Positions 10,561 to 18,463 of a stretch of DNA of 64,000 nucleotides are shown piece after piece. The position numbers were made by a program, and so were the translations under genes. The stretch's first letter is position 1, and each line of letters opens with the position of its first letter. The DNA is taken from NCBI RefSeq assembly GCF_010993775.1, contig NZ_WOTO01000010.1, positions 1-64,000 of the forward strand, written 5' to 3'. The notes under the pieces were generated by a model. It was not told the origin of the DNA and made no database searches. It was given only the letters and a program-made list of their open reading frames with translations. Source of the stretch: Fodinicola feengrottensis. Its GTDB lineage: Bacteria; Actinomycetota; Actinomycetes; Mycobacteriales; HKI-0501.

Positions 10561-10902
10561 ATGGCGATGTCCGGCGACGGGTACATTCCGCGGCAGATCA
10601 AGAAGCATCTGTCGACCGAGGTGCGGGCCACGTTGCCAGATGATGTGTCGCTGGATGCGGAGCGGCGGATGATCGCTTACACCGACTTGGCGGAGCTGCC
10701 GTTACCGCCCGGCGAGGACGAGCCGTATCCGTTGAGGGGGTTCCGGTTGGAGTCGATCGCGGCCGGTTATCGGATCTGCTACCAGTGCCAGCTGGCCATG
10801 CAGCAGGCTCAGGTGCTGCCGGCCAGCGCGGTGGCTCCGCCGCCGGCTGGTTATCCTGCGATTTTCCGCACGCCGAGGAGAGGGATGGAACCGTCGTGGT
10901 GA
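10561..10902 (+). CDS. Small protein of the duplicated module (copy B, first gene)
   Basis: A 113-residue protein of unknown function, paralogous to the product at 6494-6805 through RGFRLESIAAGYRICYQC and the Pro-rich tail. ATG 10561 follows caggaag; ATG 10567 is an alternative. The same frame is open back to an ATG at 10375, but codons between about 10460 and 10560 look non-coding. Bases 10276-10560 otherwise show no gene. The stop overlaps the start of the next gene by a few bases, so the two are translationally coupled. Confidence 0.6.
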   Translation: MAMSGDGYIPRQIKKHLSTEVRATLPDDVSLDAERRMIAYTDLAELPLPPGEDEPYPLRGFRLESIAAGYRICYQCQLAMQQAQVLPASAVAPPPAGYPAIFRTPRRGMEPSW

Positions 10903-11357
10903 GCCGTTTGCGGATGGGCGACCGGGCTGTGGCCGACCGCATCACCGCTGCAGGGCAGTCCGCCCAGCGGCAGGTCGCTGCCGCGGTCACCGCCTACGTG
11001 TTGAACCTGGTGCCGATCACCGGCGCCCAGGAGTTGCTGGCCGCTCTGAGCGCTGGCGAATACGGCGACTCTCCGCTACGGCAATGGCTGGAGACGCAGG
11101 GCGACGAGGCCGACAGTGAACGCCTCATGCGGGAGGAAGACATCCAGCAGGCCCAGCAGGACGGGCGCGACATCACCCGGCTCGATCAGGAGCGGCGCCG
11201 GTGGCGCAATGTTGCCCGCGCCCACATACTCGCTTACTACGCGCTGGATCCCGACTCCGATGAGGCCGCCCAAGAGGTCGTGTACGAGGCCAGCTTCATC
11301 CTGGACAAGTCCGACCTGACCGCCCTCGTGCAGGCAACCCTCAACGGGCAGCGCTAA
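10896..11357 (+). CDS. Helical protein of the duplicated module (copy B, second gene)
   Basis: About 153 residues, starting at GTG 10896 or 10899, overlapping the TGA of the gene before it. It is all-alpha with a charged middle (LMREEDIQQAQQDGRDITRL), paralogous to the product at 5981-6493. The conserved positions are hydrophobic and helix-packing, with no obvious catalytic motif. It has no signal peptide. With its partner it forms the second copy of the module that brackets the HTH-NTPase-Sel1 gene. Toxin-antitoxin, immunity or adaptor roles are all possible; none can be shown from sequence. Confidence 0.6.
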   Translation: MVSRLRMGDRAVADRITAAGQSAQRQVAAAVTAYVLNLVPITGAQELLAALSAGEYGDSPLRQWLETQGDEADSERLMREEDIQQAQQDGRDITRLDQERRRWRNVARAHILAYYALDPDSDEAAQEVVYEASFILDKSDLTALVQATLNGQR

Positions 11358-11477
11358 ACGCGCTGGTCACGCACGGCGACAGTGCCGCTTACGTGCTCAT
11401 GCGGTGCTGCCAGGGCCTCCTTGTCGAGCCGTGCCTTGGCGCGCTTGTGGGGTAACGCGTGAGTACATCGACTGCGG

Positions 11478-11775
11478 TCAGCTCGGGTCTCGGTCGACCG
11501 GCCGAGCCAGCCGGCCAGCGACGTACGTTCCCCAGGGGCGCCCGGCGAGGACCGACCATCGATGGGGGGCCTGGTGGGAGAGGCCGAGGAGGTCAGCGGT
11601 GACTGCCGGTGGCAGGCTCCCGGCCAGGTGCAGCAGTGCGGATTCTCGGTAGTCGCTGGGCTGCATGCCCAGACGCTGGAGCCGGTGGGTGATGGTGCCG
11701 GGTAGGGCTGGTCGTCCGGGCTGCAGGCCGGGAAACAGCCATAGTCCGGGATCTGTGCCGTCCGCGCGGGCTAGC
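11478..11775 (-). pseudogene. C-terminal remnant of a recombinase-like protein
   Basis: The minus strand reads GLWLFPGLQPGRP, then HRLQRLGMQPSDYRESALLH, LAGSLPPAVTADLLGLS and HRWSVLAGRPWGTYVAGRL to a stop at 11478. This resembles the C-terminus of a family of integrase-like proteins common in Streptomyces and relatives, where the end of the core domain contains an ADLLGI helix followed by a Trp-rich ending. The rest of the gene is missing upstream, where another gene remnant is read on the plus strand. It lies about 480 bases from the tRNA-Thr gene, a typical place for integration scars. Confidence 0.45.
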
Positions 11776-11784
11776 GATGAGGCA

Positions 11785-11985
11785 TGGATGGTAACTGTGT
11801 TGTGCCGTACCGACCTCGGCGTCCTCGACCGCGACAACCTCCCGGCAGTCACCGGCGCCGACGACGCCGCGGAGGCGCGTTGGGTTAGTGCCAGCACGTA
11901 TGACGAACTCGTTGCCTGTGCAGCCGCAACAGGTGGTCGGATCTTTGCCGCCCATCGTGACATGCTCGCCGACGTGTTGGGGTAG
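11785..11985 (+). pseudogene. C-terminal remnant of a Nudix hydrolase
   Basis: The plus strand reads VTVLCRTDLGVLDRDNLPAVTGADDAAEARWV and on to a stop at 11983-11985 (given here in short pieces: GADDAAEARWVSA, GGRIFAAHRDML). This pattern, a GxDAxxARWV stretch followed by a final amphipathic helix, is typical of the last third of ADP-ribose-pyrophosphatase-type Nudix proteins. No Nudix box is present, so the fragment is inactive. Bases 11986-12257 contain no supported gene, only a weak minus-strand ORF from 12194 with one hydrophobic segment. Confidence 0.4.
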
Positions 11986-12257
11986 CTCGAGCCAGAACTG
12001 CCGGCCGGCGGAGTCACGGAGCGCGCGCAACCCGTCCTTGTCTTGGCTCTCCGTAACCGCCGGAAAGTTGGACTGGGCGGCCCATAAGCCGGCTGGGCGC
12101 CCCGGTTGCGTGCCCAGAGCGTGCCCAGAGGAACCACAACCAGGCCCCACAGACCGGCACAGACCAACATCGTTGGGTTCTCCAACTGACCCATGCCCCC
12201 TGCCTCACCTGGACAAACCAGCACTCAGCTAGACTGCTTACCGGCAAACAGCACTAC

Positions 12258-12337
12258 GCCGCCTTAGCTCAGTTGGCCAGAGCGACGCACTCGTAATGCG
12301 TAGGTCCCGAGTTCGATTCTCGGAGGAGGCGGCTCCA
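12258..12337 (+). tRNA. tRNA-Thr (anticodon CGT), with a 3-base insertion
   Basis: The cloverleaf is clear: acceptor GCCGCCT, D-arm GCTC...GAGC, anticodon stem ACGCA/TGCGT around the loop CTCGTAA (anticodon CGT), T-arm CCGAG-TTCGATT-CTCGG and 3' acceptor strand AGGCGGC. It is followed by T and an encoded CCA. Between the T-arm and the 3' acceptor strand there is an extra AGG (12324-12326), a duplication of the following AGG, which a working tRNA would not have. This is either a sequence error or a scar. Confidence 0.85.
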
Positions 12338-12390
12338 CACACTGACCACCAACGACGAAAGCTCACCAAACGCCAGCGGGATCGAACCCC

Positions 12391-13367
12391 CTAGGCCAGC
12401 ACTTGGTTCCGCGGTGCCTCGCCGGCCGCGACACGGCGCAGGTTCGCCGCGATCTCGGCGGTCCGGCTGCGGAAGGTGGCCGCGGTGACGCCGGAGATGT
12501 GTGGGCTCATGAGGACATTTCTCAGGTCTCGGAACGGAAAGTCGCTCGGCTGCGCTCGCAGGTCGAGGCCCGGGTAGTGATACCAGACGTCGATCGCCGC
12601 ACCCGCGATCACTCCGTCCCGCAGCGCCTCGTACAAGCCGCGCTCATCGACCAGCGGCCCACGTCCGACGTTGACCAGGACGGCGCAACGCCGCATCCCC
12701 GCGAGTTCCGCCGGCCCGATCATGCCGGTGGTCTGCTCGTTCAGCGGCGCGCTGAGTACCACGGCGTCGGACTCGCTCAGCAGGTCGGCGAGCCGGTCGA
12801 CGCCGCCCAGCCAGTCCAGGCCGTACTCGGCCGGGTCACCTTTGCCGCGGCCGGTCACGGCGATCCCACGCATGCCGAAGGCGCGCAGAAACCGCCACGA
12901 GGAAACCCCGATGTGGCCGAATCCCACGAAACCGACGGTCTGACCGTCCAAAGTGGACGGTTGGGCCATCAGGCTGGCCCGTTTCGGCGTCAGCCAGTCA
13001 CGGACCGCAATGCCCGATCCTGCTCCGGAATCCGCCGGTTCAGCAGGATCAGCGCGGAAACGACGTACTCGCCGATCGACGGGCCGTGGTGGTAGGTGTT
13101 GGCGCACACCGCATCCGCTGGCAGCGCACCAAAATCGATGCCGTTCGTCCCCGCGCCCGGCACCTGTACGAACCGCAGCCGACGCGCGCCAGTCGCCATC
13201 GACCGAGTCAACACCGACCCAACGTACGCGTCGGCGTCGGCAAGGTCAGCGCCGACCGGGCCCTCGGTAAAGCTGTCGTGCCAGGAAAACACCGCGTCCG
13301 GCGGGCCAAGCTCGACCATCAGGTCACGGTGCGGCAGCAGGTACGGCTCGGCAACGACAACCTTCAC
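12391..13367 (-). CDS. D-isomer-specific 2-hydroxyacid dehydrogenase (one frameshift)
   Basis: About 325 residues, an NAD(P)-dependent dehydrogenase of the D-lactate/glyoxylate/phosphoglycerate type that interconverts 2-oxoacids and D-2-hydroxyacids. The N-terminal part (start ATG 13367, MKVVVAEPYLLPHRD) and the rest are in different frames, joined near 13000. The Rossmann motif is GFVGFGHIG; then NVGRGPLVDERGL with the substrate-binding Arg region, and SPHISGVTAATF with the catalytic His. The protein is distinct from VanH at 41670. Neighbours give no pathway clue; the substrate is unknown. Confidence 0.8.
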
Positions 13368-13657
13368 GACGGCCCTCCGGGTCGGACTGTGCTCACCATA
13401 GCCCGCCCAGTTGTCAGCCCCAGAGTCCCCGGAATCGGCGTTGTCGCCGCCAGCTCAGTATTTCGCCGACTGCGTGACCGGATCTGGGCGGCCGACATCT
13501 CGCACCGGGACGCGACATGCAAAGTTTCGCCGGGACTTGACCAAAAACCAGGCGCCCAGGCATCGACCGCCTGATAGGCGCCGGTCCAGAAATCCTTCTT
13601 GTTGTCAAAGCCTGATGTCGTTTTGTGGCTGGGCATGCCTCCGAGGAGAGGGGAAAA
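13368..13657. other. Gap with no recognisable gene
   Basis: Nothing I can support lies here. Both strands have open frames of 80-90 codons, but none has a ribosome binding site or a protein-like composition. It lies upstream of the 2-hydroxyacid dehydrogenase and downstream of the epimerase, both on the minus strand. Confidence 0.3.
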
Positions 13658-14507
13658 TCAAAGGTCGGTGAAGCCGGTACGCCAGGATGGCCGCTCGGGT
13701 GTCCACTTGAGACGGTCGCGCGCGTGGCGGTTGTCCGCGCCCCGGGCCCACGGCTGCCGGTCGCCGCCGGCGGTGGGCGACGGTGCGCCGACGGCCCGGC
13801 AGAAGGCTGGCACCCAGATCGACCCGGCGGCCGGCTCGTCGTCACAGACGTTCACCGCACCGGTGGGCCAGCACAGCGCCATCGCCGCCGCGCGCCGCGG
13901 CGTCGTCGATGTGCACGAAACTCGCGATGTCGCCAGTGGCCGGCAGCTCGCCAGCGCGCGCCTTGTCCGCCATCAGGCCGTCCTTCGCATACCAGGTGCC
14001 CGGCCCGTAGAAGAGGCCATAGCGCAGCACGACCCACTCGGGTGCCTCGCGTACGGTCCGCTCCAGCTCGGCGACCGCCGCAACGGTCGTCGCTCGTACG
14101 CCCTCGGCTTGGACATCGAGCGGTGTCTGCTCGTCCGCTGGCGTCTCCCCCGGCTCATACGCCCATCCGATGCTTTTGCGCGACGATCCGTCGTACGCCC
14201 GCCGCCAGCGCCGCGTCCGTGAGGTTGCGGGTGCCGCGCCGGCGGATCTCCGCGTTCGCGCCGGTGTCCCCCGCCGAGAGGTCCGTCAGCTGGTGCATAA
14301 CGACATCCGGAGCGGCCTGCCGTACGGCGGCGGTCAACGCATCGAGGTCGTAGACGTCAGCCACGCCGCGTCGGCTCCGGCCGCCCGAAGGGCATCTGCC
14401 TGCGTCTCGCGCCGGGTCAGTCCAGTGACCTGATGACCGTCGGCGACCAGTATCGGAATGAGGCGACGCCCCAACGCGCCGGTCGCACCAGCCAAGAAAA
14501 CACGCAT
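13658..14507 (-). CDS. NAD-dependent epimerase/dehydratase family protein (several frameshifts)
   Basis: About 283 residues when the pieces are joined. Extended short-chain dehydrogenase fold: the Rossmann motif GATGALGRRL lies at residues 6-15 after the ATG at 14507 (MRVFLAGATGA). Next come the VVMHQLTDLS segment and a catalytic-type Tyr in YGLFYGPGTWY. FVHIDDAA is typical of the NAD(P)-dependent oxidoreductases related to UDP-sugar epimerases. Frame changes occur near 14360, 14165 and 13880. Substrate unknown. It may be co-directional with the dehydrogenase at 12391, but the 290-base gap argues against tight coupling. Confidence 0.75.
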
Positions 14508-14601
14508 CGTCAGCTCCTCACCAGAAATGCCATCGCTGTCAACGCTATCCGCGCTTGTCAGTGGCAACAGGTCCAGTTCAGAGCCAATTCGACGGTCCGC
14601 T

Positions 14602-15245
14602 TCAGTGCACCGTGTCGACCTGCAGCTGGCTCTGCTTCGGGTTCGAACACACCTGCTGCGACATCGCCACGAACGCCGCGCCGTAGTCGTCCGGCGGGTA
14701 GATCCGCAGCCCACGGACCTGCACCAGGTTGCACGGCTGCAGCGGCCCGTTGCTGGTGATCACCAACGTACTGATCGCATAGCCGCCGGCCGGAATGGTC
14801 ACCTTGTGTCCCTTCGCCTTCGGCTGGCGAACCGCCGCCGGGCCGACCTGGGTGCCCTTGTCGCCGGCGACGAAGGAGACGCCCGGCGAGCCCCACAGAT
14901 AGCAGGACTGCTTGGTGGTGTTGGTGAACCGCAGGTAGTAGCCCACGTGGCCGGCGGCACCACCATCACCGCTCGCGACCGTGACCTTGAGGCCCTTCCG
15001 ACCGTGCAGTTGGTCAGGCCCGCGTTCGAGGCGCCGCCGTTGCCACTGCCGGCTCCGGACGTGCTGCCTGACGTGCCGCCGGACGACCCGTCCGACGAGC
15101 CCGTACCGCCCGGTGTCGACGCCGTCGGAGCAGGCGTCGGTGTCGAGGACGGCGATGGGCCTGCGTTGCCACCACCTTGCCCGCAACCAGCCAAAACGAC
15201 TGCGGCCAGCCCCATTGACACCAACAGGCTGCTGTTCTTTCCCAT
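14602..15245 (-). CDS. DUF4232-type secreted lipoprotein (one frameshift)
   Basis: About 214 residues. A signal peptide ends in the lipobox LAGC (residues 18-21 of MGKNSSLLVSMGLAAVVLAG), so the product is anchored outside the membrane by a lipidated Cys. A Gly/Ser/Thr/Pro linker follows, then the DUF4232 domain: HVGYYLRFTNTT, CYLWGSPGVSFV, a GG(Y)A(I)STLVI strand and a final pair of Cys. The frame changes near 14995. DUF4232 proteins are common in actinomycete envelopes; their function is not established. Confidence 0.8.
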
Positions 15246-15338
15246 CGTTCCTCCCCCGCGGATACCGTCCCGGTAACCATGTCTCGCCGCCTAAGACGCC
15301 GCTCGCCCGCCGTTGGTTGTCCAGCCGACGATGTCCGT

Positions 15339-16051
15339 TCAGCTGGTGATGCCGTCGAGGATGGTGATCAGGTTGTGGTGGAAGGTTTCCTCGGGGTTGA
15401 GGTGGGCGCCGTCGATGACGAGCCGGGCGACGGTGGGGTAGCGGCCCGTTTTGAGCATGCGGGTCAGGTACGGCCCGAGGGTTTTCTGCCAGGTGGTCAC
15501 GTCGGTGCCGGTGGTACGGGCGGTGCGTCGCTCGGTGACTTCCCTGCGGAGCGCTCCGATGACGAAGGCGTTGAGGGCGCCGACGATTCGCTGGAGGTCG
15601 TCGATGTCGCGTACGGCGGGTGCCTGACTGAGTGCCGCCGCGGTCGATTCGCCGACGGCGAGCGCGTGTGGCCCCAAGTGCGGCCTTCCGCCGAGCAGGT
15701 CGGAGAACCACTCATGATCAAGGGTGGCATCGCGGGTTCGGTGATATATGGCCAAAACGGTGGCGCGCCACTGCGAGTGCTGGTCGGCTTCGGCGATCTG
15801 GGCGTAGATGGCGTCGACCATGAGATCGAGCAGTTCGGATCTGTTGACCACGTAGTCGTAGAGCCGCATCGGACCGACGCCGAGCTCCTTTGCGAGCTTG
15901 CGTACCGACAGACCGTCGAGGCCGTGTACGTCCGCGAGCTGGATCGCCGCGGCGGCGATCTTCGCGCGGCTGAGCGGCACGGGCGCCGACGCGGGTGCGG
16001 CTCCGGCCGTTCCCAGACGGGCAGCGGTGCGCTACCGTACGGCGTATCCAT
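15339..16051 (-). CDS. TetR-family repressor with TetR_C-type ligand domain
   Basis: A 213-residue core, extended to about 236 if the start is ATG 16051 (MDTPYGSAPLPVWERPEP), which resembles the N-terminal arm of this subfamily but requires one frame change near 15995. The HTH is KIAAAAIQLADVHGLDGLSV...LGVGPMRLYDYV. The C-terminal part resembles the tetracycline-repressor ligand domain. It is divergent from a TetX-like monooxygenase at 16079, and a perfect 9-base inverted repeat lies between them. The simplest reading is that it represses both genes until a drug-like ligand binds. Confidence 0.85.
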
Positions 16052-16069
16052 AAGGTACAGCGTACGGTA
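16033..16069. promoter_or_regulatory. Probable operator of the TetR / FAD monooxygenase pair
   Basis: Perfect inverted repeat TACCGTACG (16033-16041) and CGTACGGTA (16061-16069), 19 bases apart. It sits just upstream of the monooxygenase start and over the start of the divergent tetR gene, as expected for a shared operator. Confidence 0.6.
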
Positions 16070-16078
16070 ACGGAGACG

Positions 16079-17209
16079 ATGATGCGAATCGCGATAGCTG
16101 GTGGCGGCCTCGGCGGCCTGACCCTGGCCAGGGTCCTGCACCTGCACGGCATCCACGCGCAGGTGTACGAGCGTGAGGCAACCCGATCCGCGCGATCACA
16201 GGGCGGCATGCTCGACCTGCATGCGGAGTCCGGGCAGCAGGCCCTGGCCAAGGCCGGTCTCGCCGGCCAGTTCCAGTCGAAGGCGCGGCCGGAGGGCGAG
16301 GAACATCGCATCCTCGACCCGGCTGGGCGCATCCTTGTGCACCACATACCCAAGCCCGGCTCATTCTCTGGACGTCCCGAGATCGATCGGAGGGCGTTGC
16401 GCGATCTCCTGCTCGATTCGCTCCCCGGCGAGGCGGTGGCCTGGCAGCGTCGGCTCGTCGCGGCGACGCCACGAGCCGGCGGAGGTTTCGGGCTGACTTT
16501 CGATGACGGGCACAGCGCCGACTGCGACGTCCTCATTGGCGCGGACGGCGCACGCTCGGTCGTCCGGTCCCTGCTGACCGACGCGCCACTGTCGTACGTC
16601 GGCACCTCGGTGGCGCTGACCATCAGCGATGTTGACCGGCGTTATCCGGACATCGCCGAGCTGGTCGGTCGGTCGGGGAACATGTGGTGCGTCGGCGTGA
16701 GCCAGATCCTCTCGGCGCAACGCCTCGGCGACGGCAGCATTCGAGTCGGGATGTCCCTGGGGCCGACCGATCGCCACGTGGACACGTACCGCAGCAAAGC
16801 CGGTCTGCTGGACATTTTCGCTGGCTGGGCTCCCCAGGTCACCGCGCTTATCGCGGCCGGCGACGGCTCGCCTTTCGTACGCAGGATCGAGACGATGCCC
16901 ACCGACGCACGCTGGGACCCGCAGGCGGGTGTCACCCTCATCGGGGACGCCGCACACCTCATGCCGCCGGTCGGCGAGGGCGCCAACCAGGCCATGCTCG
17001 ACGGCGCCGAACTCGCCGCCGAACTCGCCGCGAATCCCGCCGATCCCGACTCGGCGATCCGTGCGTACGAGCGGGCGATGTTCACCAGGATCCAGCCGAT
17101 CGCCGAAATGTCCGCGCGCATCCAGGCGATGATGATGTCTCCCACCGCGGCCGACGACCTCGTCCGCTTCTTCACCCCGCGGACCACCGAGCCGGCACCC
17201 GCGGACTGA
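16079..17209 (+). CDS. TetX-like FAD-dependent monooxygenase
   Basis: A 376-residue flavoprotein of the PHBH fold. Motifs: GGGLGGLTLAR (FAD ADP-binding) at residues 8-18, GRPEIDRRALRDLL at about 98-111, the GADGARS (DG motif) at about 155, and GDAAHLMPPVGEGANQAM (GD motif, binding FAD ribityl) at about 290-307. The PPVGEGAN form is characteristic of the TetX/tetracycline-destructase branch. ATG 16079 follows cggaga; a second ATG at 16082 is an alternative. Uninterrupted. With the divergent TetR it probably hydroxylates and inactivates an aromatic or polyketide compound; the substrate is not known. Confidence 0.85.
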   Translation: MMRIAIAGGGLGGLTLARVLHLHGIHAQVYEREATRSARSQGGMLDLHAESGQQALAKAGLAGQFQSKARPEGEEHRILDPAGRILVHHIPKPGSFSGRPEIDRRALRDLLLDSLPGEAVAWQRRLVAATPRAGGGFGLTFDDGHSADCDVLIGADGARSVVRSLLTDAPLSYVGTSVALTISDVDRRYPDIAELVGRSGNMWCVGVSQILSAQRLGDGSIRVGMSLGPTDRHVDTYRSKAGLLDIFAGWAPQVTALIAAGDGSPFVRRIETMPTDARWDPQAGVTLIGDAAHLMPPVGEGANQAMLDGAELAAELAANPADPDSAIRAYERAMFTRIQPIAEMSARIQAMMMSPTAADDLVRFFTPRTTEPAPAD

Positions 17210-17241
17210 CAACTACTGGGGTCACACCCGTACGACAAACG

Positions 17242-18315
17242 TCAGGGGTGCTGGAGCCGCTGCATGATCAGTGGGATGAAGTGGTCCATGTCGGCCTGCA
17301 GGCACGGTTGCTGGGCATGTTTGCCGGTGCAGCCCGGCGCCCAGGCGCTGCCGTCGCCGTAGTCGGCGAAGTCGTACGGGATGCCGGCGGCCTTGAGGTT
17401 GGTCGCGGTCACCAGGGCGGTTTCCCTGGCCCGGTTCTCGATCACGGCCTGGATCGGATCGACGGTCAGGTCACCGCCGTTGCCGACGTACATCGCGACT
17501 CCCATGCCGCGCAGCGACGCGACATGCTGGGCCGGGCTCTGCGCATTCCACGCACCGTCCAGCGGCCAGGTCGGCGGGCCGAAGATCGAGTCGACGGCCA
17601 CCGTCGGGGTGCCCGACGCCGGGTCCAGTTCGGTCTCCACCACCGCGGCTCGCTGCTCCTGGCTGAGCAGGTCCAGACCGCCGGAGAGGCTGCCCACATA
17701 GCTGAACAGGTCCGGCCGGTCCTCGGCGTAGTGGAACGCGCCGAAGCCGCCCATCGAGTGGCCCACAATCGCCCGGCCAGCCCTGGTGGCGACGGTTTTC
17801 AGGTTGGCGTCGACCAGCGGGATCACCTGGTCGAGATGGAAGGTCTCCCAGTTCTGCGGGCCGAGCGCGCCGGGGTTCGCCCAGTTCGCGTACCAGCTGC
17901 GTACGCCGTTGGGGGCCACCGTGATCAGTGGTACGCCTTGCGTCGACTGCTCGGTGATCTGCAGGTTCGCCACGGTGTTCGGCCGGTCCGGGTTGCCGTG
18001 CAGGTTATAGAGGACCGGATAGCGGGTGGCGGCTGCGCCGTCGTACCCGGCTGGCAGGGTAACCATGATCAGGTGCTGCCCAGCGGTCTGGCCCGGCAGC
18101 AACGTCGGATTCGGAACTTGGTCGGAGCTCACCGCGAAAGTAAAAGTGCGGTGGTTGGCATCCACCCACGCCGGCTGGCTGACCACGGTCAGCCCGAACC
18201 CGTCGGCGAAGTGCGGCGGCGCAGCCTCGGCGGCTTCGGTCGGGGCGGCCGCCAGTACGAGTGCGACGGCCAGACCCGCCCCACCACAAAGTAACGCCCG
18301 GAAACGGATTCTCAT
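17242..18315 (-). CDS. Secreted esterase (alpha/beta hydrolase, esterase D / antigen 85-like)
   Basis: A 357-residue protein with a cleavable signal peptide (MRIRFRALLCGG...ALVLAAAPTEA, AxA site near 30). Nucleophile elbow GHSMGGFGAF at about residues 186-195; YPVLYNLHG supplies the oxyanion-hole strand. A catalytic His is probable in DMDHFIPLIM near the C-terminus. Fold and motifs match the putative esterase family that includes S-formylglutathione hydrolase and mycolyltransferases. It is convergent with the FAD monooxygenase. Substrate unknown. Confidence 0.82.
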   Translation of the reverse strand: MRIRFRALLCGGAGLAVALVLAAAPTEAAEAAPPHFADGFGLTVVSQPAWVDANHRTFTFAVSSDQVPNPTLLPGQTAGQHLIMVTLPAGYDGAAATRYPVLYNLHGNPDRPNTVANLQITEQSTQGVPLITVAPNGVRSWYANWANPGALGPQNWETFHLDQVIPLVDANLKTVATRAGRAIVGHSMGGFGAFHYAEDRPDLFSYVGSLSGGLDLLSQEQRAAVVETELDPASGTPTVAVDSIFGPPTWPLDGAWNAQSPAQHVASLRGMGVAMYVGNGGDLTVDPIQAVIENRARETALVTATNLKAAGIPYDFADYGDGSAWAPGCTGKHAQQPCLQADMDHFIPLIMQRLQHP

Positions 18316-18463
18316 CGCATTCCACCTTCGCCAGAGATGACCTCGCCCCGTCGGCGAGCGCCGGCTTTTCGTCGGCGCCGCTCATGATGCGGTTCGTACG
18401 CATAAACGGACCAGGCAGGAGGACCGGCCAAATATGGCCGGATATCCCGCTAAGGTCGGCGGG

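Noticed and set aside
12391-13367. Second VanH
   Set aside because: It lacks the VanH residues STRSIGYNHID and GEEGIFYAD and belongs to a general 2-hydroxyacid dehydrogenase group.
14602-15711. Minus-strand frame that extends upstream of the DUF4232 protein into the TetR gene
   Set aside because: The extension has no lipobox or family match; the lipoprotein start at 15245 with a frame change explains the data better.
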